Shown piece by piece: positions 19,964-29,741 of a stretch of 64,000 nt of DNA. A program made the position numbers and the translations under genes. The notes beneath the pieces are model-generated. The model saw nothing but the letters and a program-made list of their open reading frames with translations. It was not told the DNA's origin and did not search any database. Source of the DNA: Pedobacter sp. MC2016-15 (GTDB taxonomy: Bacteria; Bacteroidota; Bacteroidia; Sphingobacteriales; Sphingobacteriaceae); assembly GCF_026239695.1 (NCBI RefSeq), contig NZ_JAPIVS010000002.1, positions 434,001 through 498,000 on the forward strand. The letters are read 5' to 3'. How positions within the stretch are numbered: position 1 is the first letter of the stretch; every line of letters begins with the position of its first letter.

Positions 19964-19986
19964 GCTGATATTAAAGAAAATACATT

Positions 19987-21459
19987 ATGTCAGGACATAA
20001 CGAATCAATATTAAGAGAACCACTTATCACCGGAAGGGATATCACGTATGGAAAAATTACGAGCGATATTCTGGAGCCGGTTGAGAACAAGCCTAACAAG
20101 GCCTGGTGGATAGGATTTATCGCTGCGCTCTGCGGAGCAACCTTATGGCTGGTAGCTGTAAGTTATACCTTCTGGAACGGTATCGGTGCCTGGGGTCTGA
20201 ATAAGACTGTAGGATGGGCATGGGATATCACCGGTTTCGTATGGTGGGTAGGTATCGGTCACGCCGGAACACTGATCTCGGCAGTACTCTTACTCTTCCG
20301 TCAAAACTGGAGGAACTCTATTAACAGATCTGCAGAGGCGATGACGATCTTCGCCGTAATCTGCGCCGCAACATATGTTGTATCCCACATGGGAAGACCA
20401 TGGTTAGCGTACTGGGTATTACCATTACCAAATCAGTTCGGATCTCTTTGGGTAAACTTTAACTCCCCACTGGTTTGGGATATGTTTGCGATCTCTACTT
20501 ACTTCTCTGTATCATTATTATTCTGGTACACAGGTTTACTGCCGGATATCGCTACTATCCGTGACCGTGCAACAGGATTACGCCGCAGAATCTATTCTAT
20601 CTTCTCTTTCGGATGGAATGGTAATGTGAAAACCTGGCAGCGTTTTGAGACGGTGTCTCTGATCCTTGCAGGTATCTCTACTCCACTTGTACTTTCGGTA
20701 CACACGATTGTATCCATGGACTTTGCAACATCTGTAATTCCCGGATGGCACACTACGATTTTCCCTCCATACTTTGTGGCGGGTGCGATCTTCTCCGGAT
20801 TTGCGATGGTATTAACGCTGTTACTTGTAGCACGTAAAGTATTAGGCCTTGAGAACTACATCACCATGTTCCACATTGAATCAATGAACAAAATCATTAT
20901 TCTGACAGGATCAATCGTAGGTGTAGCTTATATCACTGAGTTTTTCATCGCCTGGTATTCAGGTTCTGAATATGAAGCATATGCTTTCGTCAACCGTTCT
21001 ACCGGTCCTTACTGGTGGGCATACTGGATGATGATGACATGTAACGTAATCTCACCGCAGTTACTGTGGTTCAAAAAGATCCGTCTGAGCATTCCTGCTA
21101 CCTGGATTCTGTCACTGGTAGTGAACATTGGTATGTGGTTCGAGCGTTTCGTAATTATCGTGACTTCACTGCACCGTGATTACCTTCCGTCAAGCTGGGC
21201 GATGTTCTATCCGACATGGGTAGATGTGAGCGTGTTCGTAGGTTCAATCGGTGTATTCTTTACCTTGTTCCTGTTGTTCCTGAGAGTTCTGCCTTCAATT
21301 GCGATTGCAGAGGTGAAAATGATCCTGAAATCTTCAAGTGAGCAGGAGAAACTGAAACAAATTAAGGAAGGACACCTTGATAAAACTTACGTAAAAGAAT
21401 ACGTAGAGTCGTTAGAGAAATTTGATAGTGTTAAACAAGAAGATTACGCAAAAATATAA
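19987..21459 (+). CDS. actC: Alternative complex III subunit ActC, NrfD-like quinol-binding membrane protein
   Basis: The 490-residue polytopic protein (about 10 transmembrane helices) belongs to the NrfD/PsrC family. Recognisable stretches are WWVGIGHAGTLISA near helix 2 and the HMGRPW loop, then SVHTIVSMDFATSVIPGWH. In ACIII this subunit holds the menaquinol site and possibly a proton path. A cytoplasmic helical tail with charged KQIKEGHLDKTYVKEY follows the last helix. The gene stops two bases before actD, so they are translationally close. Confidence 0.94.
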   Translation: MSGHNESILREPLITGRDITYGKITSDILEPVENKPNKAWWIGFIAALCGATLWLVAVSYTFWNGIGAWGLNKTVGWAWDITGFVWWVGIGHAGTLISAVLLLFRQNWRNSINRSAEAMTIFAVICAATYVVSHMGRPWLAYWVLPLPNQFGSLWVNFNSPLVWDMFAISTYFSVSLLFWYTGLLPDIATIRDRATGLRRRIYSIFSFGWNGNVKTWQRFETVSLILAGISTPLVLSVHTIVSMDFATSVIPGWHTTIFPPYFVAGAIFSGFAMVLTLLLVARKVLGLENYITMFHIESMNKIIILTGSIVGVAYITEFFIAWYSGSEYEAYAFVNRSTGPYWWAYWMMMTCNVISPQLLWFKKIRLSIPATWILSLVVNIGMWFERFVIIVTSLHRDYLPSSWAMFYPTWVDVSVFVGSIGVFFTLFLLFLRVLPSIAIAEVKMILKSSSEQEKLKQIKEGHLDKTYVKEYVESLEKFDSVKQEDYAKI

Positions 21460-21461
21460 CA

Positions 21462-21998
21462 ATGAGTAATATCAAATATATTTTAGGCAGTTTTGGCGAT
21501 CCTGAAGAGATGCTGCATGGCATCGAGAAGTTGCAGGAAAACAACATTAAGATACATGATGTGTATACGCCTATGCCAATTCACGGCATCGAAGCCAAAC
21601 TAGGAATTAAAAGATCCAGACTGGACGTACTCGCTTTCTTCTGCGGGATTACCGGTACAATGTCTGCATTCGCACTGATCTACCTTACTTCGGTGGTGGA
21701 CTGGAAAAACAATATCGGTGGTAAGCCTGCCTTTGCATTACCGGATTTTATTCCGATCATGTTTGAGCTGACCATTTTGTTTACTGCATTTGGTTTGGTA
21801 TTATCTTATTATGCCTCCACTCACCTCTTCCCGGGAAGAGCACCAAGGGTGATGGATTTAAGAGCTACTGATGATAGATTTATTATCGCTGTTGATGCCC
21901 AGCTTAATGCTGAACACAGTAAAATTGATGGATTATTAAAAGACGCCGGTGCTATAGAAGTTAAGCACAATGAAAGGAAGTATATTAGCTATGAATAA
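21462..21998 (+). CDS. actD: Alternative complex III subunit ActD (DUF3341)
   Basis: The 178-residue protein starts 2 bases after the actC stop. A cytoplasmic N-terminal domain (YILGSFGDPEEMLHGIEKL, then YTPMPIHGIEAKLGI) is followed by two transmembrane helices (about 60-80 and 100-122). The HLFPGRAPR segment after helix 2 is typical of DUF3341. The subunit sits at the periphery of ActC in known ACIII structures. Its 3' end overlaps actE by 8 bases. Confidence 0.93.
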   Translation: MSNIKYILGSFGDPEEMLHGIEKLQENNIKIHDVYTPMPIHGIEAKLGIKRSRLDVLAFFCGITGTMSAFALIYLTSVVDWKNNIGGKPAFALPDFIPIMFELTILFTAFGLVLSYYASTHLFPGRAPRVMDLRATDDRFIIAVDAQLNAEHSKIDGLLKDAGAIEVKHNERKYISYE

Positions 21999-22575
21999 GA
22001 ATAAAATAGTTCTGGCCTCATTTGTTGTTCTTACAATTGTTACATCGCTTGCAGCGTGCAGCAACAAAGAGAGCAGGGGTTTAGAGTATGCAAGGAACAT
22101 GTATGACAATGTTGCTTACAAGCCGAACAGGCCAAACAAGAACTTTGCAAACGGACTGACCAATCAGACTCCTCCACCAAATACTGATCCTGTAGGATTT
22201 GTAAAATATGAGTATGCAAATACGAAGGAAGGATACGAAGCTGCTGGTGCAAACCTTAAAAACCCATTGGCTAAGTCACCTCAAAACCTGTTGTCAGGTA
22301 AACACTATTTTACTGTATTCTGTGGCCCTTGCCATGGAGAGCAGGGAGATGGTAAAGGTCACCTGGTTAAGATTGAGAAATTTTTGGGTGTTCCTTCATA
22401 TCATGGCGACGCAGCATCATCACGTGGTGGTTTAATGAAGGATCTGTCTGAAGGAAAGATCTATCATACGATCATGTATGGTCTAAATAACATGGGTTCG
22501 CATGCTTCACAACTTACACCAGATCAAAGATGGAAAGTAGTGATGTATGTTCAACAATTACAACAAATACAATAG
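21991..22575 (+). CDS. actE: Alternative complex III subunit ActE, monohaem cytochrome c lipoprotein
   Basis: The 194-residue protein starts at ATG 21991, overlapping actD by 8 bases; an upstream ATG at 21970 would spoil the signal. The lipobox SLAAC (C23) marks it as a lipoprotein. One haem site, CGPCH, lies in VFCGPCHGEQGDGKG, and a plausible distal Met is in NNMGSHA. It is the monohaem cytochrome of ACIII that hands electrons on to the oxidase. Its placement inside the act run supports the call. Confidence 0.92.
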   Translation: MNKNKIVLASFVVLTIVTSLAACSNKESRGLEYARNMYDNVAYKPNRPNKNFANGLTNQTPPPNTDPVGFVKYEYANTKEGYEAAGANLKNPLAKSPQNLLSGKHYFTVFCGPCHGEQGDGKGHLVKIEKFLGVPSYHGDAASSRGGLMKDLSEGKIYHTIMYGLNNMGSHASQLTPDQRWKVVMYVQQLQQIQ

Positions 22576-22589
22576 AAAAGCAGATATAA

Positions 22590-23807
22590 ATGGGAACTCA
22601 CAATTATAATTTAACTGAGCAGTTTGAGTTTACAGGAAAGGCTAAAACTTTAAGTATAGTCGGTATCGTAATCGGTATTGCTTGTATTGCTTACGGTTTT
22701 ACTGATCATGAACTTCATGAGCGCACTTTCGGTAACCTGTTACTGATGGCATATTACTTTGCTTGTGTATGTATGTCGGGTACATTCTTTTTAGCTGTTC
22801 AGTTTGTCGCGCAAGCCGGATGGTCAGCTTCAATCCTTCGTGTACCTCAGGCAATGGCTAAAACGTTGCCTATAGCTGTAGTGATACTGATCGCCGTAAT
22901 CGGTGCCGGTTTGTATTCACATAACCTTTACCACCACTGGCATGCAGATGGATTAACTGATCCAAACAGTCCTAACTATGATAAACTGATCGACGGTAAG
23001 TCGGCCTTCCTTAACGTTCCGTTTTTTATGGGCCGTCAGGTAATCTTCTTGGGAATCTACAGCATGTTCTCCATGTTATTGACCAAATTGTCTAACAATG
23101 AAGATCTTGAAGGTGGTTTGAATTCTTACACTAAAAGTTTCAAATACTCTTGTATATTTTTAGTAATCTACGGATTTACTACTCCGATCTTTGCTTTTGA
23201 TACAGTGATGTCTCTTGAAGCACACTGGTTCTCTACGATGTTTGGCTGGTATAACTTCGCAGCAATGTGGGTGAGCAGTCTGGCAACAATGGCAGTGATC
23301 ATCATCCTGCTGAAAAAAGCTGGTTACATGCAATGGGTGAACAACAGTCACCTTCACAACTTAGGACAGTTTATCTTCGGATTCTCTATATTCTGGACTT
23401 ATGTATGGTTTGCTCAATTTATGTTGATCTATTATGCCAACATGCCGGAAGAAACTGTGTATTTTTACAAACGATTTGAATTTTATAAGTTCTGGTTCTT
23501 CCTGAATCTGGTAATGAACTTCCTTGCACCGGTACTGTTATTGATGGACCGTGACAACAAAAGGAAAGAAAATATCCTGTTAACTGTTTCTATAATTGTA
23601 CTTTGTGGTCACTGGGTAGATTACTACCAGATGATTATGCCAGGTACGGTTGAAGACGGACATAACGGATTTGGAATAATTGAAATAGGAACAGCTATTG
23701 GTTTTATAGGCTTGTTTACCTTTACAGTACTGACTGCATTAAGTAAGAAACCACTGATTGCAAAGAATCACCCTCTTCTTTCGGAGAGTCTGAATCACCA
23801 TTTGTAA
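22590..23807 (+). CDS. actF: Alternative complex III subunit ActF, membrane protein
   Basis: The 405-residue polytopic protein (about 10 helices) is a distant paralogue-like partner of ActC and has the ACIII subunit F features: a FTDHELHERTFGNLL loop, HNLYHHWH, FDTVMSLEAHWFST and WVDYYQMIMPG. It forms the second half of the membrane part of ACIII. It lies 14 bases after actE. A 66-base gap separates it from ctaC and has no strong terminator, consistent with read-through into the oxidase genes. Confidence 0.93.
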   Translation: MGTHNYNLTEQFEFTGKAKTLSIVGIVIGIACIAYGFTDHELHERTFGNLLLMAYYFACVCMSGTFFLAVQFVAQAGWSASILRVPQAMAKTLPIAVVILIAVIGAGLYSHNLYHHWHADGLTDPNSPNYDKLIDGKSAFLNVPFFMGRQVIFLGIYSMFSMLLTKLSNNEDLEGGLNSYTKSFKYSCIFLVIYGFTTPIFAFDTVMSLEAHWFSTMFGWYNFAAMWVSSLATMAVIIILLKKAGYMQWVNNSHLHNLGQFIFGFSIFWTYVWFAQFMLIYYANMPEETVYFYKRFEFYKFWFFLNLVMNFLAPVLLLMDRDNKRKENILLTVSIIVLCGHWVDYYQMIMPGTVEDGHNGFGIIEIGTAIGFIGLFTFTVLTALSKKPLIAKNHPLLSESLNHHL

Positions 23808-23873
23808 TCGGTTGGATTAGAGAGTATATAAATTAATAGTATAGTAGAAGTACATCGTACTACTTTTAAGAAA

Positions 23874-25127
23874 ATGAGTTTAAGAAAATTTATAAGCAAT
23901 AAGACAATGGCGGCCCTGGCAGTACTCGTTACTGTATTTGCAAATACCAGCGCATTTGCACAAGAAGCAGCCGCCGGCGCCGCTGCAGCCGCCCCGAAAC
24001 AAATCGATATGGTTCCGATCTATAAGTCGGCTGTATTCTATACCATGTTATTTTTACTGCTTTGCTTATTCGTAGCAATCGTAGGAAAAGCAATCAGGGT
24101 ATATGAACTGACACGTGAAGCGCAGGAAAAACCAGAAGGAATCAACTGGGATACTGTGAACGCTGTGATCTTCGTACTTTTCTTAATCGTAGGTTTAGGA
24201 GGTGTATATTTCGAATATACTGTTCATGGTAACATGATTCTTCCTGATGCTGCTTCGGAGCATGGTAAGAAAATCGACTCGATGTTCAACATCACGTTGA
24301 TCCTGACTACTATCGTATTTATCGGTACACACATCGCCCTGTTCCTGTTCTCATTCTTCTACAGAAACTCAGGAAAAAGAAAAGCATATTTCTACCCGCA
24401 CAACAATTCACTTGAGCGTATCTGGACTATCGTTCCTGCTCTTGTACTGACTGTACTGGTATTGATGGGTTTCTTAACATGGAGATCAATTTTCTACAAA
24501 ATCGATGATCCAAACAATAAACCACTGAGTATTGAGGTTACTTCTCAGCAGTTCCTGTGGACACTGCGTTACCCGGGTGCTGACGGTGTTGTAGGTTTGA
24601 AAAACTACAAACTGATCACCGGTACCAATGGTTTGGGTATGGACTTCAATGATAAAAACAACCTTGATGATCAGAATGCTGATGAAATGGTTATTCCGGT
24701 AAACAAACCGGTAAGACTGATCATTACCAGTAAGGATGTTGTACATAGTGTTTACATGCCACACTTCAGGGTTCAGTTGAACAGTGTTCCTGGTATGACT
24801 TCTTATTTCGAGTTTACGCCTACGATCACGTCAGAAGATATGAAGCTTAAAACAAATGATCCTGCATTCCAGTATCTGTTGTTCTGCTCTAAAATCTGCG
24901 GATCAGGTCACTATAACATGAAAAAAGTGATTAGAGTTGTTTCTCAGGCTGAGTATGATGCATGGATAGTTAAACAACCTCTGTTCATCAATAACGATTT
25001 GAGAAAAGAATTTAAATTGCCTTTAGTGCCTGACGCGGCAGCACCTGCAGCAGCTCCTGCTGACAGTACAGCTGCTCCAAAAGACTCGTCTGCTGTAGCA
25101 ATGAATAAACCGGCTTTAAAAAAATAA
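23874..25127 (+). CDS. ctaC: Cytochrome c oxidase subunit II (CuA)
   Basis: The 417-residue protein has a signal peptide (ending AFAQ near residue 29) and three hydrophobic helices: about 45-65, 95-112 and the classical pair near 135-210. The cupredoxin domain carries a complete CuA site: HSVYMPHFR (first His), then CSKICGSGHYNM, giving Cys-x3-Cys-x3-His-x2-Met. It receives electrons from ACIII/cytochrome c and passes them to subunit I. The extra N-terminal helix and an Ala/Pro/Ser-rich C-terminal tail (about 385-417) go beyond the minimal form. Copper must be inserted here, which matters given the odd Sco gene downstream. Confidence 0.95.
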   Translation: MSLRKFISNKTMAALAVLVTVFANTSAFAQEAAAGAAAAAPKQIDMVPIYKSAVFYTMLFLLLCLFVAIVGKAIRVYELTREAQEKPEGINWDTVNAVIFVLFLIVGLGGVYFEYTVHGNMILPDAASEHGKKIDSMFNITLILTTIVFIGTHIALFLFSFFYRNSGKRKAYFYPHNNSLERIWTIVPALVLTVLVLMGFLTWRSIFYKIDDPNNKPLSIEVTSQQFLWTLRYPGADGVVGLKNYKLITGTNGLGMDFNDKNNLDDQNADEMVIPVNKPVRLIITSKDVVHSVYMPHFRVQLNSVPGMTSYFEFTPTITSEDMKLKTNDPAFQYLLFCSKICGSGHYNMKKVIRVVSQAEYDAWIVKQPLFINNDLRKEFKLPLVPDAAAPAAAPADSTAAPKDSSAVAMNKPALKK

Positions 25128-25147
25128 TTATACTGGAATAGCGCATT

Positions 25148-27046
25148 ATGTCAACTATAACATTACACGATACACATAACAACGGTCACCATGACGATCA
25201 CGATCATGGGCACCACGAACAATCTTTCCTAACGAAGTACGTATTTAGCCAGGATCACAAGATGATCGCTAAACAGTTTTTAATAACTGGTATCGTTATG
25301 GCTGTTATTGCAATGGGATTGTCTATCTTATTCCGTATTCAGCTGGCCTGGCCGGATAAAAGCTTTCCTATCCTTGAGACATTTTTAGGTAAATGGGCTG
25401 AAGGCGGAAGGATTAAACCTGACTTTTACCTCGCTCTTGTAACGATACATGGTACCATCATGGTATTCTTTGTACTGACTGCAGGATTAAGTGGTACCTT
25501 CAGTAACTTGCTCATCCCGCTTCAACTGGGAGTAAGGGATATGGCCTCGCCATTTATGAACATGCTGTCTTACTGGTTGTTCTTTGTGGCTTGTATCATT
25601 ATGATGAGCTCGTTCTTCGTACAAACAGGTCCTGCAAGTGCCGGATGGACAATTTATCCGCCGCTGTCGGCTTTGCCTAAAGCAATCCCGGGCTCTGGTT
25701 TAGGTATGACGTTATGGTTAACGAGTATGGTATTGTTCGTGGCTTCACAGCTGATGGGTGGTATCAACTATGTAAGTACAGTATTAAACATGCGTACTAA
25801 AGGGATGGACCTTTGGAAAATGCCTTTGACAATCTGGGCTTTCTTCCTTACTGCTATCCTGGGTGTACTTTCATTCCCGGTTCTTGTAGCGGGTGTGGTT
25901 CTGTTGATCTTTGACCGTAGCTTCGGTACAAGTTTCTACTTATCTGATATCGTAATGGGCAGCCAGGTATTGCCAAATGAAGGTGGTTCTCCAATCCTTT
26001 GGGAACACTTATTCTGGTTCCTTGGTCACCCTGAGGTATATATCGTAATTATGCCTGCTTTGGGTATCTCTTCAGAGGTGATCTCTGTAAACGCAAGAAA
26101 GCCGATCTTTGGTTACCATGCGATGGTTTACTCACTGATTGGTATTACTGTCCTGTCGTTCATCGTATGGGGTCACCATATGTTTGTAACAGGTATGAAC
26201 CCGCTGCTGGGTGGTGTATTTATGATCACAACGCTGATCATTGCAGTACCATCTGCGGTTAAGACTTTCAACTATCTGGCTACTTTATGGCGCGGTAATA
26301 TCAGGTTTACTCCTGCAATGTTATGTGCGATCGGTATGGTGTCATTCTTTATCTCTGGTGGTTTAACAGGTATCTTCCTGGGTAACGCTTCACTGGATAT
26401 CAACTTACACGATACTTACTTTGTTGTTGCCCACTTCCACCTTGTAATGGGATCTGCAGCAATCTTTGGTATGCTTGCCGGTGTTTATCACTGGTATCCT
26501 AAAATGTTCGGCAGAATGATGAACGCTAAACTAGGTTACCTGCACTTCTGGGTTACTTTCGTATGTGCTTACCTGGTATTCTTCCCGCTGCACTTCTTAG
26601 GTCTGGATGGTGTACCAAGACGTTACTATGCATTCACTGAGTTTGAATTTATGCAAAAATGGGTTACTGTAAACGTTTTTGTAACCTGGTCTGCAATTGT
26701 AGCAGCACTGGCTCAGGTGGCCTTCCTGTTCAACTTCTTCTACTCGATCTTCTTCGGTAAAAAAGCTACACAGAACCCTTGGGAATCTAATACATTAGAA
26801 TGGACTACACCGGTTGAACATATCCATGGTAACTGGCCGGGAGAAATTCCTACAGTACACCGCTGGCCATATGACTACAGTAAACCAGGTGCTGAGCAGG
26901 ATTTCATCCCTCAGACTGTTCCTTACTCTGAAACAATGTTGTCTAACATGCCACATGACTTTGAAGGTAACGCTGAATCTGAGCGTATCCAGAGAGAGTG
27001 GGATGCTAAAAATGCCCCGGAAAAAACTGAAGTGCATTTTCACTAA
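25148..27046 (+). CDS. ctaD: Cytochrome c oxidase subunit I (aa3 type)
   Basis: The 632-residue, 12-helix core carries haem a, haem a3 and CuB. Visible residues are GHPEVYI (CuB His, the A1-type D-channel Glu and the crosslinked Tyr), WGHHMF (CuB His pair), VRDMASP (D-channel entry Asp) and VVAHFHLVMG (haem ligands). It is therefore a canonical A1-type oxidase. An unusual N-terminal tail has eight histidines within residues 7-23. The gene lies 20 bases after ctaC and is followed by an intrinsic terminator at 27067-27116. Confidence 0.96.
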   Translation: MSTITLHDTHNNGHHDDHDHGHHEQSFLTKYVFSQDHKMIAKQFLITGIVMAVIAMGLSILFRIQLAWPDKSFPILETFLGKWAEGGRIKPDFYLALVTIHGTIMVFFVLTAGLSGTFSNLLIPLQLGVRDMASPFMNMLSYWLFFVACIIMMSSFFVQTGPASAGWTIYPPLSALPKAIPGSGLGMTLWLTSMVLFVASQLMGGINYVSTVLNMRTKGMDLWKMPLTIWAFFLTAILGVLSFPVLVAGVVLLIFDRSFGTSFYLSDIVMGSQVLPNEGGSPILWEHLFWFLGHPEVYIVIMPALGISSEVISVNARKPIFGYHAMVYSLIGITVLSFIVWGHHMFVTGMNPLLGGVFMITTLIIAVPSAVKTFNYLATLWRGNIRFTPAMLCAIGMVSFFISGGLTGIFLGNASLDINLHDTYFVVAHFHLVMGSAAIFGMLAGVYHWYPKMFGRMMNAKLGYLHFWVTFVCAYLVFFPLHFLGLDGVPRRYYAFTEFEFMQKWVTVNVFVTWSAIVAALAQVAFLFNFFYSIFFGKKATQNPWESNTLEWTTPVEHIHGNWPGEIPTVHRWPYDYSKPGAEQDFIPQTVPYSETMLSNMPHDFEGNAESERIQREWDAKNAPEKTEVHFH

Positions 27047-27066
27047 TCCGGTGGTTTAAAATATAC

Positions 27067-27116
27067 AATGAGGTTATCTGCATGAGTATATACTTGTCAG
27101 TAACCTCATTTTTTTT
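27067..27116 (+). terminator. Intrinsic terminator between ctaD and ctaA
   Basis: Arms AATGAGGTTA (27067-27076) and TAACCTCATT (27101-27110), with CTG/CAG extending the stem across a bulged T, followed by an uninterrupted T run 27109-27116. It lies 20 bases after the ctaD stop, inside the respiratory run, so it should reduce but need not abolish expression of ctaA and beyond. Confidence 0.75.
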
Positions 27117-27131
27117 AACATAACTATATCA

Positions 27132-28190
27132 ATGGTTCCTAAATCTGAGCATAGATTTATCCGGCTAAACCTGATCACGATTATTGTAACTCTTGTGCTG
27201 ATCCTCGCGGGTGGCATTGTAAGAAGTACGGGTTCTGGAATGGGTTGCCCGGACTGGCCTAAGTGTTTTGACCAGTATATTCCGCCGACAGCTGTAGATC
27301 AGCTGCCAAAGGATTACAAGGAGAAATATGTGGCCGGGAGGATCAAAAAGAATGAACGTTTTGCTGCAATGCTGGACAAAATGGGCAGGAAGGACATGGC
27401 TGACAGTATACGCCACGACCAGACGATTACTGTCCCTGAAGACTTTAACGTAGCAAAAACGTATACGGAATATATCAACAGGCTTACCGGTGCAGCCACA
27501 GGCTTTTTACTGATTGGACTGGTTGTTCTTTCATTTACTTACAGGAAAAACGCTAAAAGGATTGTGGTTCTGAGTATCTTCAATCTGATAGTGGTAGGCT
27601 TTCAGGGCTGGCTGGGCTCGATAGTGGTTTCTACAAACCTGCTGGCCTGGATTGTTACGCTGCACATGCTGCTGGCACTGGTTATCCTCGCCATTCTCGT
27701 GTATACGTATTACTATGCGAATGCACTGCATAAAGAGGAAACGGTGATCATGTCGAAGGTGGTGTGGCTAAGGGTGCTGATAATGGCTTCTATTGTTTTG
27801 AGTGTGATCCAGATTACGCTGGGAACGGAAGTAAGGGAGGCTATTGATGCGGTTTCAAAACAGTTACTGTACCAACAGCGGGAGACCTGGGTAATTAAGG
27901 CAGGGCAGATGTTCTCTTACCACAGGGATCTGGCGATATTTGTTGCGATTGTCAATGTGCTGGTATACCAGATTGTGATGAACAGGTTTGGTGGCAGGGC
28001 GACGGAGCTGAGGCTTGGTAATTCAATCCTGGTGGTTTTGTTAATTCAAATTGCAAGTGGGCTATTATTGTCTAACTTTGCGCTGCCTCCGGTAATGCAG
28101 GTCGTACATTTAGTGTTCTCAACAGTCTTGTTTACTCTTCAGTTTTACCTATATCTGCTGGTTTACAGAACAAATACTTATAATCAGTAA
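27132..28190 (+). CDS. ctaA: Haem A synthase (COX15/CtaA family)
   Basis: The 352-residue, 8-helix membrane protein oxidises the haem O methyl group to make haem A. The first external loop has the cysteine pair in GCPDWPKC (C39, C45). Histidines expected as haem ligands appear in TLHMLLALV, SYHRDLAIF and VVHLVFSTV. At the usual first His position the sequence reads EYINRLTG, with N116 where better-known family members have H; I recall this being common in Bacteroidota but cannot verify it. It follows the terminator after ctaD and is 18 bases from ctaB. Confidence 0.92.
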   Translation: MVPKSEHRFIRLNLITIIVTLVLILAGGIVRSTGSGMGCPDWPKCFDQYIPPTAVDQLPKDYKEKYVAGRIKKNERFAAMLDKMGRKDMADSIRHDQTITVPEDFNVAKTYTEYINRLTGAATGFLLIGLVVLSFTYRKNAKRIVVLSIFNLIVVGFQGWLGSIVVSTNLLAWIVTLHMLLALVILAILVYTYYYANALHKEETVIMSKVVWLRVLIMASIVLSVIQITLGTEVREAIDAVSKQLLYQQRETWVIKAGQMFSYHRDLAIFVAIVNVLVYQIVMNRFGGRATELRLGNSILVVLLIQIASGLLLSNFALPPVMQVVHLVFSTVLFTLQFYLYLLVYRTNTYNQ

Positions 28191-28208
28191 CATTAAAATA
28201 AATAAGAA

Positions 28209-29111
28209 TTGAAATTATTTTTCGCAGATCTATCCAAACTCATCAAATTCAGGCTTACATTCCTGGTTGTATTTTCTGCTTCAATCACTTTTCTGATTGG
28301 CTCAAGAATGCAGGTGGCCCGTGGAGAGGTTCCCGGAATCGACTGGGGCAACTGGCTGATCCTGGTAGCTGGTGGTTTTCTGGTTACTGCTGCCGCGAAT
28401 TGCTTTAATGAGATCATTGAGGTAGACCTGGATAAACTGATGACGCGTACCATGGACCGTCCTATGGCTGCCGGCAGAATGACTACCGGACAGGGATTGG
28501 TAATGGGGCTGATCATGGGGATGCTGGGTACATGGCTTTTGGGCAAGCTCAACCTGGAAACGGGTTTGTTGTCTGTATTTTCTATTCTGCTGTATGCCTT
28601 TGTGTATACGCCTCTGAAGAGAAAGTCTCCCATAGCGGTATTTGCAGGTGCTATTCCCGGGGCATTGCCGCCACTGATAGGATACCTTGCCGCGTTGGGA
28701 CACATCAGGCATTTTATGCCGGTGGACTACGAAATTGCGGGAATCTTGTTCCTGGTACAATTTGTATGGCAGTTCCCACATTTCTGGGCGATTGCATGGG
28801 TACTTGATGATGATTATAAAAAGGCAGGATTCAGGTTGCTGCCGACAAAGAAAAGGGATAAGATCAGTGCGGTTTTTGTATTTGTAAGTACGCTGATACT
28901 GATACCTGTAAGTTTGCTGCCAACGATATATAACTTTGGCGGTTACTATATTGCAGGATTTTCCCTGATCGCAGGGCTGATATTTGCCTGGTATGGATTG
29001 CAGCTGATGATGAAGCAGGATATAGTGAGTGCACGTAAGGTGATGTTTGCTTCATTCTTTTACATCCCTCTGGTGCAGTTGGTTTTATTGTTTGATTTTA
29101 TAGGAAAATAG
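28209..29111 (+). CDS. ctaB: Protohaem IX farnesyltransferase (haem O synthase)
   Basis: The 300-residue UbiA-family prenyltransferase adds farnesyl to haem B. It starts at TTG 28209, which gives the complete first helix (KLIKFRLTFLVVFSASITF); the next ATG would cut into it. The Asp/Asn-rich prenyl-diphosphate motif is NCFNEIIEVDLD followed by MTRTMDRPM, and the second acidic loop is near WVLDDDYKKAG. About nine helices. Works directly before CtaA to supply haem A for CtaD. Confidence 0.94.
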   Translation: MKLFFADLSKLIKFRLTFLVVFSASITFLIGSRMQVARGEVPGIDWGNWLILVAGGFLVTAAANCFNEIIEVDLDKLMTRTMDRPMAAGRMTTGQGLVMGLIMGMLGTWLLGKLNLETGLLSVFSILLYAFVYTPLKRKSPIAVFAGAIPGALPPLIGYLAALGHIRHFMPVDYEIAGILFLVQFVWQFPHFWAIAWVLDDDYKKAGFRLLPTKKRDKISAVFVFVSTLILIPVSLLPTIYNFGGYYIAGFSLIAGLIFAWYGLQLMMKQDIVSARKVMFASFFYIPLVQLVLLFDFIGK

Positions 29112-29120
29112 GGTTTTAAT

Positions 29121-29711
29121 ATGGTACATACATTAAATCAGGGAGAAATGGGGCAGGAGCTTCCACCATCGTTGAAGGCCAAGAAGTTTATACTTTGGCT
29201 GTTTGTAGTTTCCTCCACGATTATGTTCGGTGGATTTACAAGTTTTTATATCGTGTTTGCAGCATCAAAAGGTAAGGGGCATGGTTTGGTTCTTCCTGAT
29301 GTGTTTATGTACAGCACGGCAGTACTGGTGCTGAGCAGCATCTGCCTGTTCCTGGGTGCCAAGGCGGTACGTAATCAGAACCTGCAATTGCAAAAGATCT
29401 TCTTATCGGCTACGCTGATCCTGGGTCTTGTATTTGGCTGGTTCCAGATTGATGCCTGGTCTGCCTTATACCAAACGGGTGCTACGCTGGTGAACAACAA
29501 TGCAGCAATTTCTCTGATCTATATTGTATCAGGAATGCACTTGCTGCACATTGTGGCTGGTCTGATCTTCATTGCTATTAGTCTCTACGGGGCATTCACA
29601 AATGTTCCGGCACAAAAAGCGGTTTATCGTATCGAGATCGCTTCTATATTTTGGCATTTTATAGATATATTGTGGATATATCTGTATGTTTTTTTACTTT
29701 TGAACAGTTAG
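29121..29711 (+). CDS. Haem-copper oxidase subunit III family protein (short form)
   Basis: The 196-residue protein with five helices has subunit III features: FGGFTSFYIVF, GWFQIDAW, SGMHLLHIVAGL and the terminal IASIFWHFIDILWIYLYV. It is the first of two consecutive subunit III genes; the second is longer. Subunit III stabilises the oxidase and helps proton uptake (family knowledge). I cannot tell which of the two copies occupies the classical position. Spacing is 9 bases from ctaB and 30 bases to the next gene. Confidence 0.88.
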   Translation: MVHTLNQGEMGQELPPSLKAKKFILWLFVVSSTIMFGGFTSFYIVFAASKGKGHGLVLPDVFMYSTAVLVLSSICLFLGAKAVRNQNLQLQKIFLSATLILGLVFGWFQIDAWSALYQTGATLVNNNAAISLIYIVSGMHLLHIVAGLIFIAISLYGAFTNVPAQKAVYRIEIASIFWHFIDILWIYLYVFLLLNS

Positions 29712-29741
29712 ACTTTTTAACAAACTATTACAATTTTTAAA

